64,000 nucleotides of DNA from NCBI RefSeq assembly GCF_022394535.1, contig NZ_CP089414.1, forward strand, positions 3,720,001 to 3,784,000, written 5' to 3'. This document shows, piece by piece, positions 9,796-18,374 of this stretch. The notes beneath the pieces were generated by a model. It saw nothing but the letters and a program-made list of their open reading frames with translations, searched no databases and had not been told where the DNA came from. The position numbers and the translations under genes are program-made. How positions within the stretch are numbered: the stretch's first letter is position 1; each line of letters opens with the position of its first letter. The stretch is from Dyella terrae (GTDB lineage: Bacteria; Pseudomonadota; Gammaproteobacteria; Xanthomonadales; Rhodanobacteraceae).

Positions 9796-10982
9796 ATCCC
9801 GCCGAGGAGGCGTTGCCACGCGACGCCTGCCTTCCCACCCCCGCACGCCTCCCGCTGCTAGGTCTGCTCGCGCTGGCCTGCGGTGCCTTCATCACGGTGC
9901 TTACCGAGTGCGTCGTCGCTGGCTTGCTGCCGGCCATGAGCCACGATCTCAGGATCAGCGAAGCGCTGGTCGGCCAGCTCACCACCATCTACGCCGTCGG
10001 CTCGATGCTCACGGCGATTCCCGTGGTTAAGTTCACCAGCCACTTGCCGCGCCGGCCGTTGCTGCTCGCGGCGCTGATCGGCTTTGCGTTGGTCAACAGC
10101 GCGATGGCTTGGTCGCAGTCATACGCCTTGATGATGGTCACTCGCTTCTTCGCGGGTGTGGCGGCAGGTCTGCTGTGGTCACTGGTGGCCGGTTACGCCA
10201 GCCGCATGGTGGCGCCGCATCAGCAAGGCCGCGCCATTGCCGTGGCGATGCTGGGTACGCCGCTGGCGATGACCATCGGCATTCCCGTCGGTACCTGGCT
10301 ATCGCAGTTGATCGGCTGGCGCTGGGTCTTCGGCCTGATGTCGTTGCTGAGCCTGCTGCTGGTGGCCTGGGCACGCGCCACGTTGCCGCCAGTACCGGGC
10401 CTGCCGCCGCAGACCCAAGGCAGGCTGCGTGACGTGGTGGCATTGCCCGGCCTGCTGCCGGTGTATCTGGTGATGCTGCTCGCCGTGCTCGCGCACAACG
10501 TGCTCTACACCTATATCGCCCCGTTCGCCGCGCTGTCCGGCGCGCAGGCCTCATTGGACCGACTGCTGCTGCTGTTCGGCGTGGCATCGGTGGTGAGCAT
10601 CGTCATCACCGGTGCGCTGATTGACCGTTGGATGCGGCCGCTGATGGCCATCGGCACCGGCCTGTTCCTGCTGGCCGCGCTGGCGATGGCGTTGTGGCCG
10701 TATTCGTCGGCGGTGCTGGTAGGGGCGGTATTGGTGTGGGGACTGGGGTTTGGCGGGGCGGCGACGCTGATTCAGACGGCGGTTGCGCGCCGTGCCGGTG
10801 ACCAGCAGGACCTTGGTCAGTCATTGGTGGTGGTGGGGTGGAATCTGGCGATTGCCGGTGGTGGTGTGGTGGGTGGGGTGCTGCTTAAGACGGCGGGTGT
10901 GGTGATGTTGCCGTGGTCGTTGGTGGTGTTGTTGGTGGTGACGGTGGGGGTGGTGGTGCCGGCTAGGAGGGCTTGGGCATGA
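9792..10982 (+). CDS. MFS transporter, DHA1/AraJ-like drug or sugar exporter
   Basis: The 396-residue inner-membrane protein has about 12 hydrophobic segments. It begins with the DHA1-type first helix (FITVLTECVVAGLLPAM) and has MVTRFFAGVAAGLLWSLVAGYASRM as helices 4-5, typical of AraJ/NepI/YdhP-like exporters. The C-terminal coding DNA is strongly G/T biased with long GTGGTG runs, giving a valine-rich last helix. It is translationally coupled to the serine hydrolase upstream. The substrate is unknown; export driven by the proton gradient is inferred from the family. Confidence 0.9.
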   Translation: MNPAEEALPRDACLPTPARLPLLGLLALACGAFITVLTECVVAGLLPAMSHDLRISEALVGQLTTIYAVGSMLTAIPVVKFTSHLPRRPLLLAALIGFALVNSAMAWSQSYALMMVTRFFAGVAAGLLWSLVAGYASRMVAPHQQGRAIAVAMLGTPLAMTIGIPVGTWLSQLIGWRWVFGLMSLLSLLLVAWARATLPPVPGLPPQTQGRLRDVVALPGLLPVYLVMLLAVLAHNVLYTYIAPFAALSGAQASLDRLLLLFGVASVVSIVITGALIDRWMRPLMAIGTGLFLLAALAMALWPYSSAVLVGAVLVWGLGFGGAATLIQTAVARRAGDQQDLGQSLVVVGWNLAIAGGGVVGGVLLKTAGVVMLPWSLVVLLVVTVGVVVPARRAWA

Positions 10983-11004
10983 GGTTGCTCTAGCGTGAGC
11001 TCTT

Positions 11005-11854
11005 GGCTCCCTCGCCCCTCCGGGGAGAGGGTTGGGGTGAGGGGACGTTCTTGCCCCACTACTTCAAAAGAACCGTCACCCCTGCGCAGGCAGGGGTCCA
11101 GTGACTTTGGCTCTCGCTTGGTTGTCGCGTAGTCGCGACCTGGCTCGCCTGCGGCGGGCTTTCGCCCTCCTACCGGAGGCCGAGTCACTTTTCTTTGCTT
11201 GCCCAAAGAAAAGTAACCCGAAGAAAGGGCACCCCCACTTGGCGCTGGCCGGCGAAGCCGGCCAGTTCGTGAGGGGCGGCCGGGCTTTTCGACAGGGCTT
11301 CCTGCCCTGGCGAAAAGGGATCGGCATCCTTGCCGATCCCCCCTGCGGGCCTTTTCGTCCACCCCTCACCGCCGCACAGGGGGCCCGGAAGGTCAAAAGC
11401 GAAAGCGGACGGCTCGTGTAGCTGCGCTGCACATCGCATCGCGGCGGGTCGCGTGGCTCCTGCTTTAGCGCACAAAGCCAAGGCAGAAGAGAAAGACGAT
11501 GCCGTTCCGTGGCGAGTTCTCCACACCGGTCGGGAAGCGTAGCGAGTCGGGAAGCGTAGCGAGGCCTGCTTTAAGTCCTCTTCGCGAGGGCGCGTTGCGA
11601 AGCGCTCCGAACTACCCGCTGTGTTCCACGGAACTAGCTTCGCGTCGTCGGCAGACGATCGAAACGCTCGCTGCGTAAGCGGCCGGATCGCAGTAACGCT
11701 CGAGGCGACAGCCAACCACTGACGCAACTGGATGACCAGCCATTCGGCTGTTGAAAAACGTCTCCGGCCTACGCAGGGATGACGGCTTAGATGAAACGGT
11801 GCGGCGAGCACCCACCCCTCACCCCAACCCTCTCCCCAAAGGGGCGAGGGAGCC
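11005..11854. repeat. Modular intergenic repeat element B (850 bp) with 40-bp terminal inverted repeats
   Basis: The gap between two convergent genes (10983-11937) is filled by an element bounded by 40-bp inverted repeats, 11005-11044 and 11815-11854, that differ at only two positions. Each terminus begins GGCTCCCTCGCCCC and contains its own small GC hairpin. The left interior (11102-11430) is the same module as the right arm of element A, in opposite orientation. The right interior (11632-11722) matches element C (46394-46484). No transposase is encoded; frames within it are not believed to be genes. Confidence 0.88.
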
Positions 11855-11891
11855 AAAAGCGCGCGCAGCCCCCAACGACCCCCAAAAGAAA

Positions 11892-11911
11892 ACGCCGCCC
11901 AAAGGCGGCGT
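11892..11911 (-). terminator. Intrinsic terminator for the cytochrome c gene
   Basis: An 8-bp perfect stem (ACGCCGCC / GGCGGCGT, loop CAAA) lies 27 bases after the cytochrome stop codon. The preceding A-rich run on the plus strand becomes a T-rich tract on the transcribed minus strand. Confidence 0.75.
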
Positions 11912-11937
11912 CATCCGAAACTCCCGAAAGCGAGGAC

Positions 11938-12471
11938 TTACTTCGCCTGATCCACAATCCAGTGCACCGCGGCCTTCACCTGATCATCCGTCAGCGCCGG
12001 ATTACCACCCTTGGCCGGCATCATGTTGCCATCCGGCCCCTTGTAGCCATCCGTCGCATGCTTGACCAGCGTGTCGAGGCCCTCAGCGATTCGCGGACCC
12101 CAGCTGGACTTGTCGCCCAGCTTCGGCGCGCCAGCGATGCCCGCGGTGTGGCAGCTGTGGCAGAGGTTGTCGTAGATGGTCTTGCCGTCGGTGCTGCCGC
12201 CGTAGGCAACCTGCGCGGCGGCGGCCTTGGTGGCGGCGTCCTGCGCGGCCTGCATGGCGGCGCGGCCCGTGTCGCCCGCGTAGACAGCGCCGGCTGGCGC
12301 AATGCGCGCTTCGGTTTGGGCGGCGGTTTGCGGATTTACTTCTTTCGGCTCATGGTCGTAGATCAACCACGCGCCGCCGATCAGCAGCAGAGTCAGTACA
12401 GACAAGCCCAGGATCAGCAGGGAAAAGCTGCGCATGAAGCTCTGGTCGGATTTCGTCAGGGAACCGCTCAC
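11938..12471 (-). CDS. Membrane-anchored cytochrome c5-type protein
   Basis: The 177-residue product has an N-terminal transmembrane anchor (MRSFSLLILGLSVLTLLLIGGAWLIY), an alanine-rich linker and a C-terminal mono-heme domain with the heme-attachment motif CHSCH and a probable axial methionine in GNMMPAKGG. It should face the periplasm and shuttle electrons to a terminal oxidase, as related cytochrome c5 proteins do. The GTG at 12471 was chosen: GGAG lies seven bases upstream, and VSGSLTKSDQSFMRSF matches the usual family N-terminus, whereas the longer frame adds an unlikely 34-residue extension. It is monocistronic with its own terminator. Confidence 0.88.
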   Translation of the reverse strand: MSGSLTKSDQSFMRSFSLLILGLSVLTLLLIGGAWLIYDHEPKEVNPQTAAQTEARIAPAGAVYAGDTGRAAMQAAQDAATKAAAAQVAYGGSTDGKTIYDNLCHSCHTAGIAGAPKLGDKSSWGPRIAEGLDTLVKHATDGYKGPDGNMMPAKGGNPALTDDQVKAAVHWIVDQAK

Positions 12472-12607
12472 GCAATGACTCCAATTCAATGGACAGATCA
12501 AAGGACAGCCAGATGGCCGGATTAGCTTTGGTTCAGACAACAATTGGTCGAGTATAGACGAAGGCCGCGGCAAGTTTCAGTCGGGTGCCGGCGGCGTCGT
12601 GTCGCGC

Positions 12608-12625
12608 CTAAGTCGTACCTAAGGG
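12608..12625 (+). promoter_or_regulatory. Tandem CTAAG direct repeat upstream of mdtA
   Basis: CTAAGTCGTACCTAAGGG contains two CTAAG units whose starts are 11 bp apart, about one helical turn, the geometry of OmpR/PhoB-family response-regulator boxes. The same CTAAG-N4-ACCTAAGGG string occurs at 18120-18137 upstream of the second RND gene. It lies about 200 bases before mdtA, inside the 352-base gene-free stretch 12472-12823. That stretch also holds a TTGAC-N10-GTCAA inverted repeat (12655-12674). Confidence 0.5.
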
Positions 12626-12732
12626 GCCTCTGATTTCATGCAAGTTTCTTCATTTTGACGCGATAAGCTGTCAAAACCCTGCCATCGGTCATAGGGCACC
12701 CATGTCAACTGGCATTGTCTATTGCCGTTGAA

Positions 12733-12766
12733 CTGACCCTATCCTTTCATACGACACATAGGTCAG
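12733..12766 (+). promoter_or_regulatory. Hairpin/operator-like inverted repeat in the mdtA leader
   Basis: CTGACC-C-TAT and ATA-GGTCAG form a 9-bp stem with one bulged C about 60 bases before the mdtA start. A related GGTCATAGGG occurs at about 12688. It may be an operator for a repressor or a leader hairpin. Confidence 0.35.
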
Positions 12767-12823
12767 GCGCGCGGAGCGCACCGGTGGGGTCGGGTGGCCT
12801 GTCTTTCATTCTGGGAGTTTTTC

Positions 12824-14095
12824 ATGTCGCGTTTTTGGAAGATCGCGCTGATCGTTGTGGCCGTGATCGTGGTGGGAGGCATCGGCTTCCGTTTGCTGCA
12901 TAAGCCTGCTGCCGAGGAAGGCGCGCAGGGGCAGCACGGTGGTCAGCACAAGGGACAAGGCCAGGGCGATGCCGCCGGTCAGGACAAGGATGCCGCGCCC
13001 GTGCCGGTGACGGTCGAGCCCGTGGTCAAGCAGGATGTGCCGGTGTATCTCACCGCGCTGGGCACCGTGCAGGCGCTCAACACGGTCACCGTGAATCCGC
13101 AGATCGGCGGCCAGATGCTCAGCATCAATTTCAAGGAAGGCCAGGAAGTGAAGAAGGGCGACCTGCTGGCGCAGATCGACCCGCGTCCGTTCCAGGCTGC
13201 CTACGACCAGGCCGTGGGCAAGCAGCAGATGGACGAAGCGCAGCTCTCCACCGCGCAGAGCACGCTCAAGCGCAACGACGCACTGGTGGCCAAGGGCTAC
13301 GTGGCCCAGTTGGACATGGACACCTACCGCAACAACGTGGCCAACCTAATCGCCAGCGTGACGGCCGATAAGGCAGCGGTGCGCGCGGCCAAGGTCAACC
13401 TGGACTTTACCCGCATCATTTCGCCGATCGACGGCGTAGCCGGCATTCGCCAGGTCGACCCGGGCAATGTGGTCATCACGACGACCAATCTGGTCACGCT
13501 GACCCAGATCCACCCGATCTACGTGATGTTCAACCTGCCAGAGCAGAACCTGGAAGCAGTCCGCTCCGCATCGGGCAACGGCGACCCGCTGGAAGTGCTG
13601 GCGCTGGACCGCGCCGATGCGCACACCATTGCCGACGACGGCCAGCTCAATGTGATCGACAACCAGATCGACACCACCACCGGCACGTTCAAGCTGCGCT
13701 CGGTGTTCCAGAACACCAAGGCCGACCTGTGGCCGGGCCAATTCGTCAACGTGCGCCTGAAGGTGCGTACGGTGTCGGGCGGTCTGGTGATCCCGGCGCA
13801 GGCGGTGCAGCGCGGTCCGGACGGCGACTACGTGTACCTGCTGCAGCAGGACCAGACGGTCAAGATGCAGCCGGTGAAGGTGGCCAATGAGGTGGGCGAC
13901 AGCCACGTCATGATCACCTCGGGCCTGGCGCTCAACGATCAGGTGGTAACGGAAGGCCAGTTCCGCCTCAAGCCGGGCAGCAAGGTCAAGGCGCTCAAGC
14001 CGGGCGAAGTGCCGGCAGCGCCGACGACGGCCGAGATGGACAAGGCCAAGAAGAATGCCAAGCAGCAGGGCGGCGGCGGTCGCCGCGGCGGCTAA
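12824..14095 (+). CDS. mdtA: RND efflux periplasmic adaptor (MdtA-like)
   Basis: The 423-residue membrane-fusion protein is anchored by an N-terminal hydrophobic helix (residues about 5-23), followed by a His/Gln/Gly-rich linker. It then has a biotinyl-lipoyl half-motif (GGQMLSINFKEGQEVKKGDLLAQIDPRPF), an alpha-hairpin, the second lipoyl half (FTRIISPIDGVAGIRQVDPGN) and beta-barrel and membrane-proximal domains. The C-terminus is a low-complexity GGGGRRGG tail. It connects the inner-membrane RND pump to an outer-membrane channel. The ATG at 12824 has a GGGAG site; a longer frame upstream lacks support. The RND permease gene follows 140 bases downstream. Confidence 0.92.
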   Translation: MSRFWKIALIVVAVIVVGGIGFRLLHKPAAEEGAQGQHGGQHKGQGQGDAAGQDKDAAPVPVTVEPVVKQDVPVYLTALGTVQALNTVTVNPQIGGQMLSINFKEGQEVKKGDLLAQIDPRPFQAAYDQAVGKQQMDEAQLSTAQSTLKRNDALVAKGYVAQLDMDTYRNNVANLIASVTADKAAVRAAKVNLDFTRIISPIDGVAGIRQVDPGNVVITTTNLVTLTQIHPIYVMFNLPEQNLEAVRSASGNGDPLEVLALDRADAHTIADDGQLNVIDNQIDTTTGTFKLRSVFQNTKADLWPGQFVNVRLKVRTVSGGLVIPAQAVQRGPDGDYVYLLQQDQTVKMQPVKVANEVGDSHVMITSGLALNDQVVTEGQFRLKPGSKVKALKPGEVPAAPTTAEMDKAKKNAKQQGGGGRRGG

Positions 14096-14235
14096 GCGGG
14101 CGCAAGGGAACAAGGCAGCGGGGGCCGAGGGCTTCCGCTGCCGGTGGCCGGGCAAGGACGCGCCGCGTGCCGTCGCCGCCACCCCGACAACGCATTGCGC
14201 GAGCAAGCTGACAGCCACTCATTGACGGCAAACTT

Positions 14236-17200
14236 ATGGGCTTCTCCACACTCTTCATTCGCCGACCCATCGCCACCTCACTCTTGATGGTGGCGGTGCT
14301 GCTGCTCGGTATCCTCGGTTACCGCGAGCTGCCGGTGTCGGCGCTCCCCGAGATCGACGCACCCAGTCTGGTCGTGACTACGCAGTATCCGGGCGCCAGC
14401 GCCTCGACCATGGCCTCACTGGTTACCACGCCGCTGGAGCGCAACCTGGGCCAGATCTCCGGCCTGAGCATGATGACCTCCGACTCGTCGGCGGGTCTCT
14501 CGACCATCGTGCTGCAGTTCGCGATGGACCGTGACATCGACATTGCGGCGCAGGACGTACAGGCGGCCATCAATCAGGCGCGTGGCACCTTGCCCCAGAC
14601 GCTGCCGTATCCGCCGGTCTATAACCGCGTGAACCCGGCCGACGCGCCAATCATGACGCTCAAGCTCACGTCAGAGAGCCTGCCGCTGCGTGAGGTGAAC
14701 AACTACGCTGACTCGATCCTCGCGCAGAAGCTCTCGCAGGTGCAGGGCGTGGGTCTGGTGTCCATCGCTGGCAACGTGCGCCCGGCCGTGCGTGTGCAGG
14801 TGAATCCGTCGCAGCTCGCCAATCTTGGCCTGACGATGGAAGACGTGCGCAGCTCGCTCACCGAGGCCAACGTGAACGCGCCCAAGGGCACGCTCAACGG
14901 CGCCACGCAGTCCTACAGCATCGGCACCAACGACCAGTTGGCGACCGCGGCTGAGTACAAAGACACCATCATCGCGTACAAGAACAATGCGCCGGTGCGT
15001 CTGTCCGACGTCGCCGCCGTGGTGGATGGCGTAGAGAACGACCAGCTCGCTGCATGGGCGAACGGCAAGCCCGCCGTGCTGCTCGACGTCCGTCGCCAGC
15101 CGGGCGCCAACATCGTGCAGACCGTGCAGCAGATCCGCGCGATCCTGCCGCAGTTGCAGGCCGTGCTGCCGGCGGACGTGCATCTGGACGTCTTCGCTGA
15201 CCGCACCATCACCATCCGCGCCTCGGTGGAGGACGTGCAGTTCACCCTGATCCTCACCATCTTCCTGGTGGTGGCGGTGATCTTCGTGTTCCTGCGCCGC
15301 CTGTGGGCCACCATCATTCCGTCGGTGGCGGTGCCGCTGTCGCTGATGGGTACGTTCGGCGTCATGGCCTTCACCGGCATGTCGCTGGATAACCTCTCGC
15401 TGATGGCGCTTACCGTGGCCACCGGTTTCGTGGTGGACGATGCGATCGTGATGATCGAAAACATCGTGCGCTACATCGAGCAGGGCAAGGAAGGCAAAGA
15501 AGCGGCAGAGATCGGCGCGAAGGAAATCGGCTTCACCGTGCTGTCGCTGACCGTGTCGCTGATCGCGGTGTTCCTGCCGCTGCTGCTGATGCCCGGCGTT
15601 ACCGGTCGCCTGTTCCACGAGTTTGCGTGGGTGCTCACCATCGCGGTGGCCATCTCCATGCTGGTGTCGCTGACGCTGACACCGATGATGTGCGCCTACC
15701 TGCTCAAGCCCGACGCACTGCCGGAAGGCGACGACGCGCACGAGCGCCACGCCGCCGCCGGCAAGAAGACCTGGTGGTCGCGTCTGGTCAATGTGTACGA
15801 GAGTTCGCTGGATTGGGTGCTCGGCCACCAGAGGCTGACCATCCTGATCGCGGGCGCCACCGTCGTGCTCACCGTGTTCCTCTACATCGTGATCCCCAAG
15901 GGCCTGCTACCCGAGCAGGACACGGGCCTGATCACCGGTGTCGTGCAAGCCGATCAGAACGTTGCCTTCCCGCAGATGGAACAGCGCACCAAGGCCGTGG
16001 CCGATGCGTTGCGCCGTGACAAGGCGGTGACCGGTGTAGCGGCCTTTATTGGCGCAGGCTCGATCAACCCGACGCTCAACCAGGGTCAGCTCAGCATCGT
16101 GCTGAAGGATCGCGGTGACCGTGACAGCCTCGACGACGTGGTGGCACGCCTGCAGAGGGAAGCTGCCGGCATTCCGGGCGTGGCCTTGTACCTGAAGCCC
16201 GTGCAGGACGTGACGCTGGACAGCCGTGTGTCTGCCACCGAGTACCAGTACTCGATGTCCGACGTGAATGCGGCCGAGCTTTCCAACTACGCCACGCGGA
16301 TGACGCAGGCGTTGCGCGAGCGCAAGGAACTGGCCGACGTCGACAACAATCTTGCCGACCAGGGCACCTCGCTCAAGCTCACCATCGACCGCGAAAAGGC
16401 CAGCCGTCTCGGCGTGCCGGTGCAGACCATCGACGACACGTTGTACGACTCGTTCGGCCAGCGCCAAATCTCGACCATCTTCACCCAGCTCAACCAGTAC
16501 CGCGTGGTGCTGGAAGTGGCGCCGCAGTTCCGCACCAGCACCGCGTTGCTCAACCAGCTCACGGTAAAGAGCAACGGCAGTGGCGCATTGACCGGTAGCA
16601 ACGCCACGGCGTTCGGTCAGGTGGCGTCGAGCAACTCGTCGACCAGCACCGGCCTGGGCGTGGCCAACATCGGCGTGATCGTCGGTGCTGGCGGCACCAT
16701 TCCGCTGGCCTCGCTGGCGACGGCCGAAGTCACCACTGCGCCGCTGGTGGTCAGCCATCAGCAGCAGCTGCCGGCCGTGACCATCTCGTTCAACCTCGCG
16801 CAGGGCTACTCACTGTCCGAGGCGGTTGATGCGATCCACGAGGTGGAACAGCAGTTGGACTTCCCGCCGCAGGTGCGCGGCCAGTTCATCGGCAAGGCGG
16901 CGGAGTTCTCCACCTCGCTGACCAATGAAGTGCTGTTGCTGGTCGCCTCCATCGTGGTGATCTACATCGTGCTGGGCGTGCTGTACGAGAGCTACATCCA
17001 CCCGTTGACCATCATCTCGACCCTGCCGCCGGCCGGTGTGGGTGCCTTGCTGGCACTGCTCCTGTGCGGCATGAGTCTGTCGGTGGATGGCATCGTGGGT
17101 ATCGTGTTGTTGATCGGTATCGTGAAGAAGAACGCGATCATGATGATCGACTTCGCGATCGAGGCGCAGCGCGAGGGCATGAAGCCGCACGAGGCGATCC

Positions 17201-17472
17201 GTCGCGCATGTCTGCTGCGCTTCCGCCCGATCATGATGACCACCGCTGCCGCCATGCTCGGTGCCTTGCCGCTGGCACTGGGCAACGGCATTGGCGCGGA
17301 GCTGCGCCGTCCGCTGGGTGTATCCATCGTCGGCGGCCTGCTGCTGTCGCAGTTGGTGACGCTGTACACCACGCCGGTGATCTACCTCTACATGGAGCGC
17401 TTCTCCGACTGGTTGCGCGAGCGTCGCGAACGCCGCGCGCTCGAGCAGGCGCAGACGCGCGGCGCAGTGTGA
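14236..17472 (+). CDS. mdtB: RND multidrug efflux permease (MdtB-like)
   Basis: The 1078-residue inner-membrane pump starts with the typical GFSTLFIRRPIATSLLMVA first helix. The proton-relay pair is D401-D402 in TGFVVDDAIVMIENIV. The second membrane half holds GIVKKNAIMMIDFA and the family string RPIMMTTAAAMLGALPLALG. Two large periplasmic loops form the porter and docking domains; a Ser/Thr/Gly-rich insertion (SGALTGSNATAF...SSNSSTSTG) lies in the second. It forms a unit with mdtA and is closed by a terminator at 17522. By analogy with MdtB/MdtC it may work as a heteromultimer with the second RND protein at 18375. Confidence 0.92.
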   Translation: MGFSTLFIRRPIATSLLMVAVLLLGILGYRELPVSALPEIDAPSLVVTTQYPGASASTMASLVTTPLERNLGQISGLSMMTSDSSAGLSTIVLQFAMDRDIDIAAQDVQAAINQARGTLPQTLPYPPVYNRVNPADAPIMTLKLTSESLPLREVNNYADSILAQKLSQVQGVGLVSIAGNVRPAVRVQVNPSQLANLGLTMEDVRSSLTEANVNAPKGTLNGATQSYSIGTNDQLATAAEYKDTIIAYKNNAPVRLSDVAAVVDGVENDQLAAWANGKPAVLLDVRRQPGANIVQTVQQIRAILPQLQAVLPADVHLDVFADRTITIRASVEDVQFTLILTIFLVVAVIFVFLRRLWATIIPSVAVPLSLMGTFGVMAFTGMSLDNLSLMALTVATGFVVDDAIVMIENIVRYIEQGKEGKEAAEIGAKEIGFTVLSLTVSLIAVFLPLLLMPGVTGRLFHEFAWVLTIAVAISMLVSLTLTPMMCAYLLKPDALPEGDDAHERHAAAGKKTWWSRLVNVYESSLDWVLGHQRLTILIAGATVVLTVFLYIVIPKGLLPEQDTGLITGVVQADQNVAFPQMEQRTKAVADALRRDKAVTGVAAFIGAGSINPTLNQGQLSIVLKDRGDRDSLDDVVARLQREAAGIPGVALYLKPVQDVTLDSRVSATEYQYSMSDVNAAELSNYATRMTQALRERKELADVDNNLADQGTSLKLTIDREKASRLGVPVQTIDDTLYDSFGQRQISTIFTQLNQYRVVLEVAPQFRTSTALLNQLTVKSNGSGALTGSNATAFGQVASSNSSTSTGLGVANIGVIVGAGGTIPLASLATAEVTTAPLVVSHQQQLPAVTISFNLAQGYSLSEAVDAIHEVEQQLDFPPQVRGQFIGKAAEFSTSLTNEVLLLVASIVVIYIVLGVLYESYIHPLTIISTLPPAGVGALLALLLCGMSLSVDGIVGIVLLIGIVKKNAIMMIDFAIEAQREGMKPHEAIRRACLLRFRPIMMTTAAAMLGALPLALGNGIGAELRRPLGVSIVGGLLLSQLVTLYTTPVIYLYMERFSDWLRERRERRALEQAQTRGAV

Positions 17473-17521
17473 TGACGCTCGACCGGCCCGGTATGCACCG
17501 GGCCAAGCAATAAGACCACCC

Positions 17522-17553
17522 AAGGGGCGCGGCCATCATGGCGCGCCCCTTTT
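17522..17553 (+). terminator. Intrinsic terminator after mdtB
   Basis: AAGGGGCGCG pairs with CGCGCCCCTT around a short loop and is followed by TTTT. It separates the mdtA-mdtB unit from the SLOG gene. Confidence 0.78.
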
Positions 17554-17584
17554 GGCGTTATCCGGGCTCGACACAAGGATCGAC

Positions 17585-18100
17585 ATGGACATGACAAGGA
17601 AACCCCAGGTTTGCGTGCTCGGCAGCGCGGAACCGGGCTCGAAGGCGTACGAACTGGCAGGGCAGGCCGGTGCCTTGCTGGCGCGCGCAGGCATCACGCT
17701 GGTGAGCGGTTGCGGCAGCCCCGCCACGCGACATGCGGCGCAAAGTGCGATCGATGCGGGCGGCCTGGTCGTCAGCATCATCCCGAGCGGCACCATGCCG
17801 GCCGTCGACTGGCCGGCGACCGTGGTGATTCCGTGCGGCATGGGCGATGCGCGCAACCTGTTGATGGCGCTGGCCGGCGATGCCTGCCTCGTGATCGGTG
17901 GGCGCGCCGGCACCATTTCCGAAGTGTGCCTGGCCTGGCTTCATCATCGGCCGCTGTTGCCGCTGACCGGTTGCGGTGGCTGGTCGGATGGACTGCTGCA
18001 GAATCCGCCCGACGAGCGCGCCAATTCGCCCATCCTGCCGTGGGATTCCGTCGAGGTGCTGGAGGCAAAACTGAGGTCGCTTGGGCTGGTCCGCATTTAG
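17585..18100 (+). CDS. SLOG/LOG-like Rossmann protein (TIGR00725-type)
   Basis: The 171-residue cytoplasmic protein opens with a Rossmann-type first strand (QVCVLGSAEPGS) and has a glycine-rich VSGCGSPATRHAA loop. Its GGRAGTISE is a variant of the PGGxGTxxE nucleotide/phosphoribohydrolase motif of LOG proteins. The family binds nucleotides or nucleotide-derived ligands, but the role of TIGR00725-type members is unknown. The ATG at 17585 was chosen because the fold starts directly after it. It sits between two RND pump genes, after a terminator, which is unusual for an efflux operon. Confidence 0.8.
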   Translation: MDMTRKPQVCVLGSAEPGSKAYELAGQAGALLARAGITLVSGCGSPATRHAAQSAIDAGGLVVSIIPSGTMPAVDWPATVVIPCGMGDARNLLMALAGDACLVIGGRAGTISEVCLAWLHHRPLLPLTGCGGWSDGLLQNPPDERANSPILPWDSVEVLEAKLRSLGLVRI

Positions 18101-18137
18101 ACGTCTAAGTGCTGGATGTCTAAGCGACACCTAAGGG
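18097..18137 (+). promoter_or_regulatory. Palindrome and tandem CTAAG repeats upstream of the second RND gene
   Basis: A perfect 12-bp palindrome TTAGACGTCTAA (18097-18108) overlaps the SLOG stop codon. CTAAG units begin at 18105, 18120 and 18131; the last two reproduce CTAAG-N4-ACCTAAGGG of 12608-12625 with the same 11-bp period. The site is about 240 bases before the RND start. Confidence 0.5.
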
Positions 18138-18165
18138 CTGCCGCCGTACCGTGAGCACCCATGCC

Positions 18166-18205
18166 CCGCACTGCCATTTCCGCCTTCGCGGGAATGGCGG
18201 TGCGG
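18166..18205. other. Long intergenic hairpin
   Basis: CCGCACTGCCATT and AATGGCGGTGCGG form a 13-bp stem with one G-T pair around a loop that includes CCTTCGCGGG. No T-tract follows. It resembles the GC-rich dyads scattered in xanthomonad intergenic DNA. Confidence 0.5.
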
Positions 18206-18374
18206 AAAGTCGAACTGCCCCGCAAGCGCAAGAAACTATCAACCAAATCTTCAGTCATGCGTTCTGCAGTCAATGTGCGGTATATACGTTTCTTCGTGCG
18301 TGCGCCGCTGACGCGGTGCGCGGCTTCTCTGAACACCCTCGCGCCTGGCGCGTTGTTTCTGGTTTCCTGACGGC

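Noticed and set aside
10817..11856. Frames of 100-220 codons across element B
   Set aside because: They repeat the same low-complexity, protein-like strings as element A and cross the terminal inverted repeats; one also runs antisense into the MFS gene.
14671..15828. 385-codon open frame antisense to mdtB
   Set aside because: Its composition is dominated by His, Arg and Gln and it lies wholly opposite a conserved RND pump, so it is a shadow.
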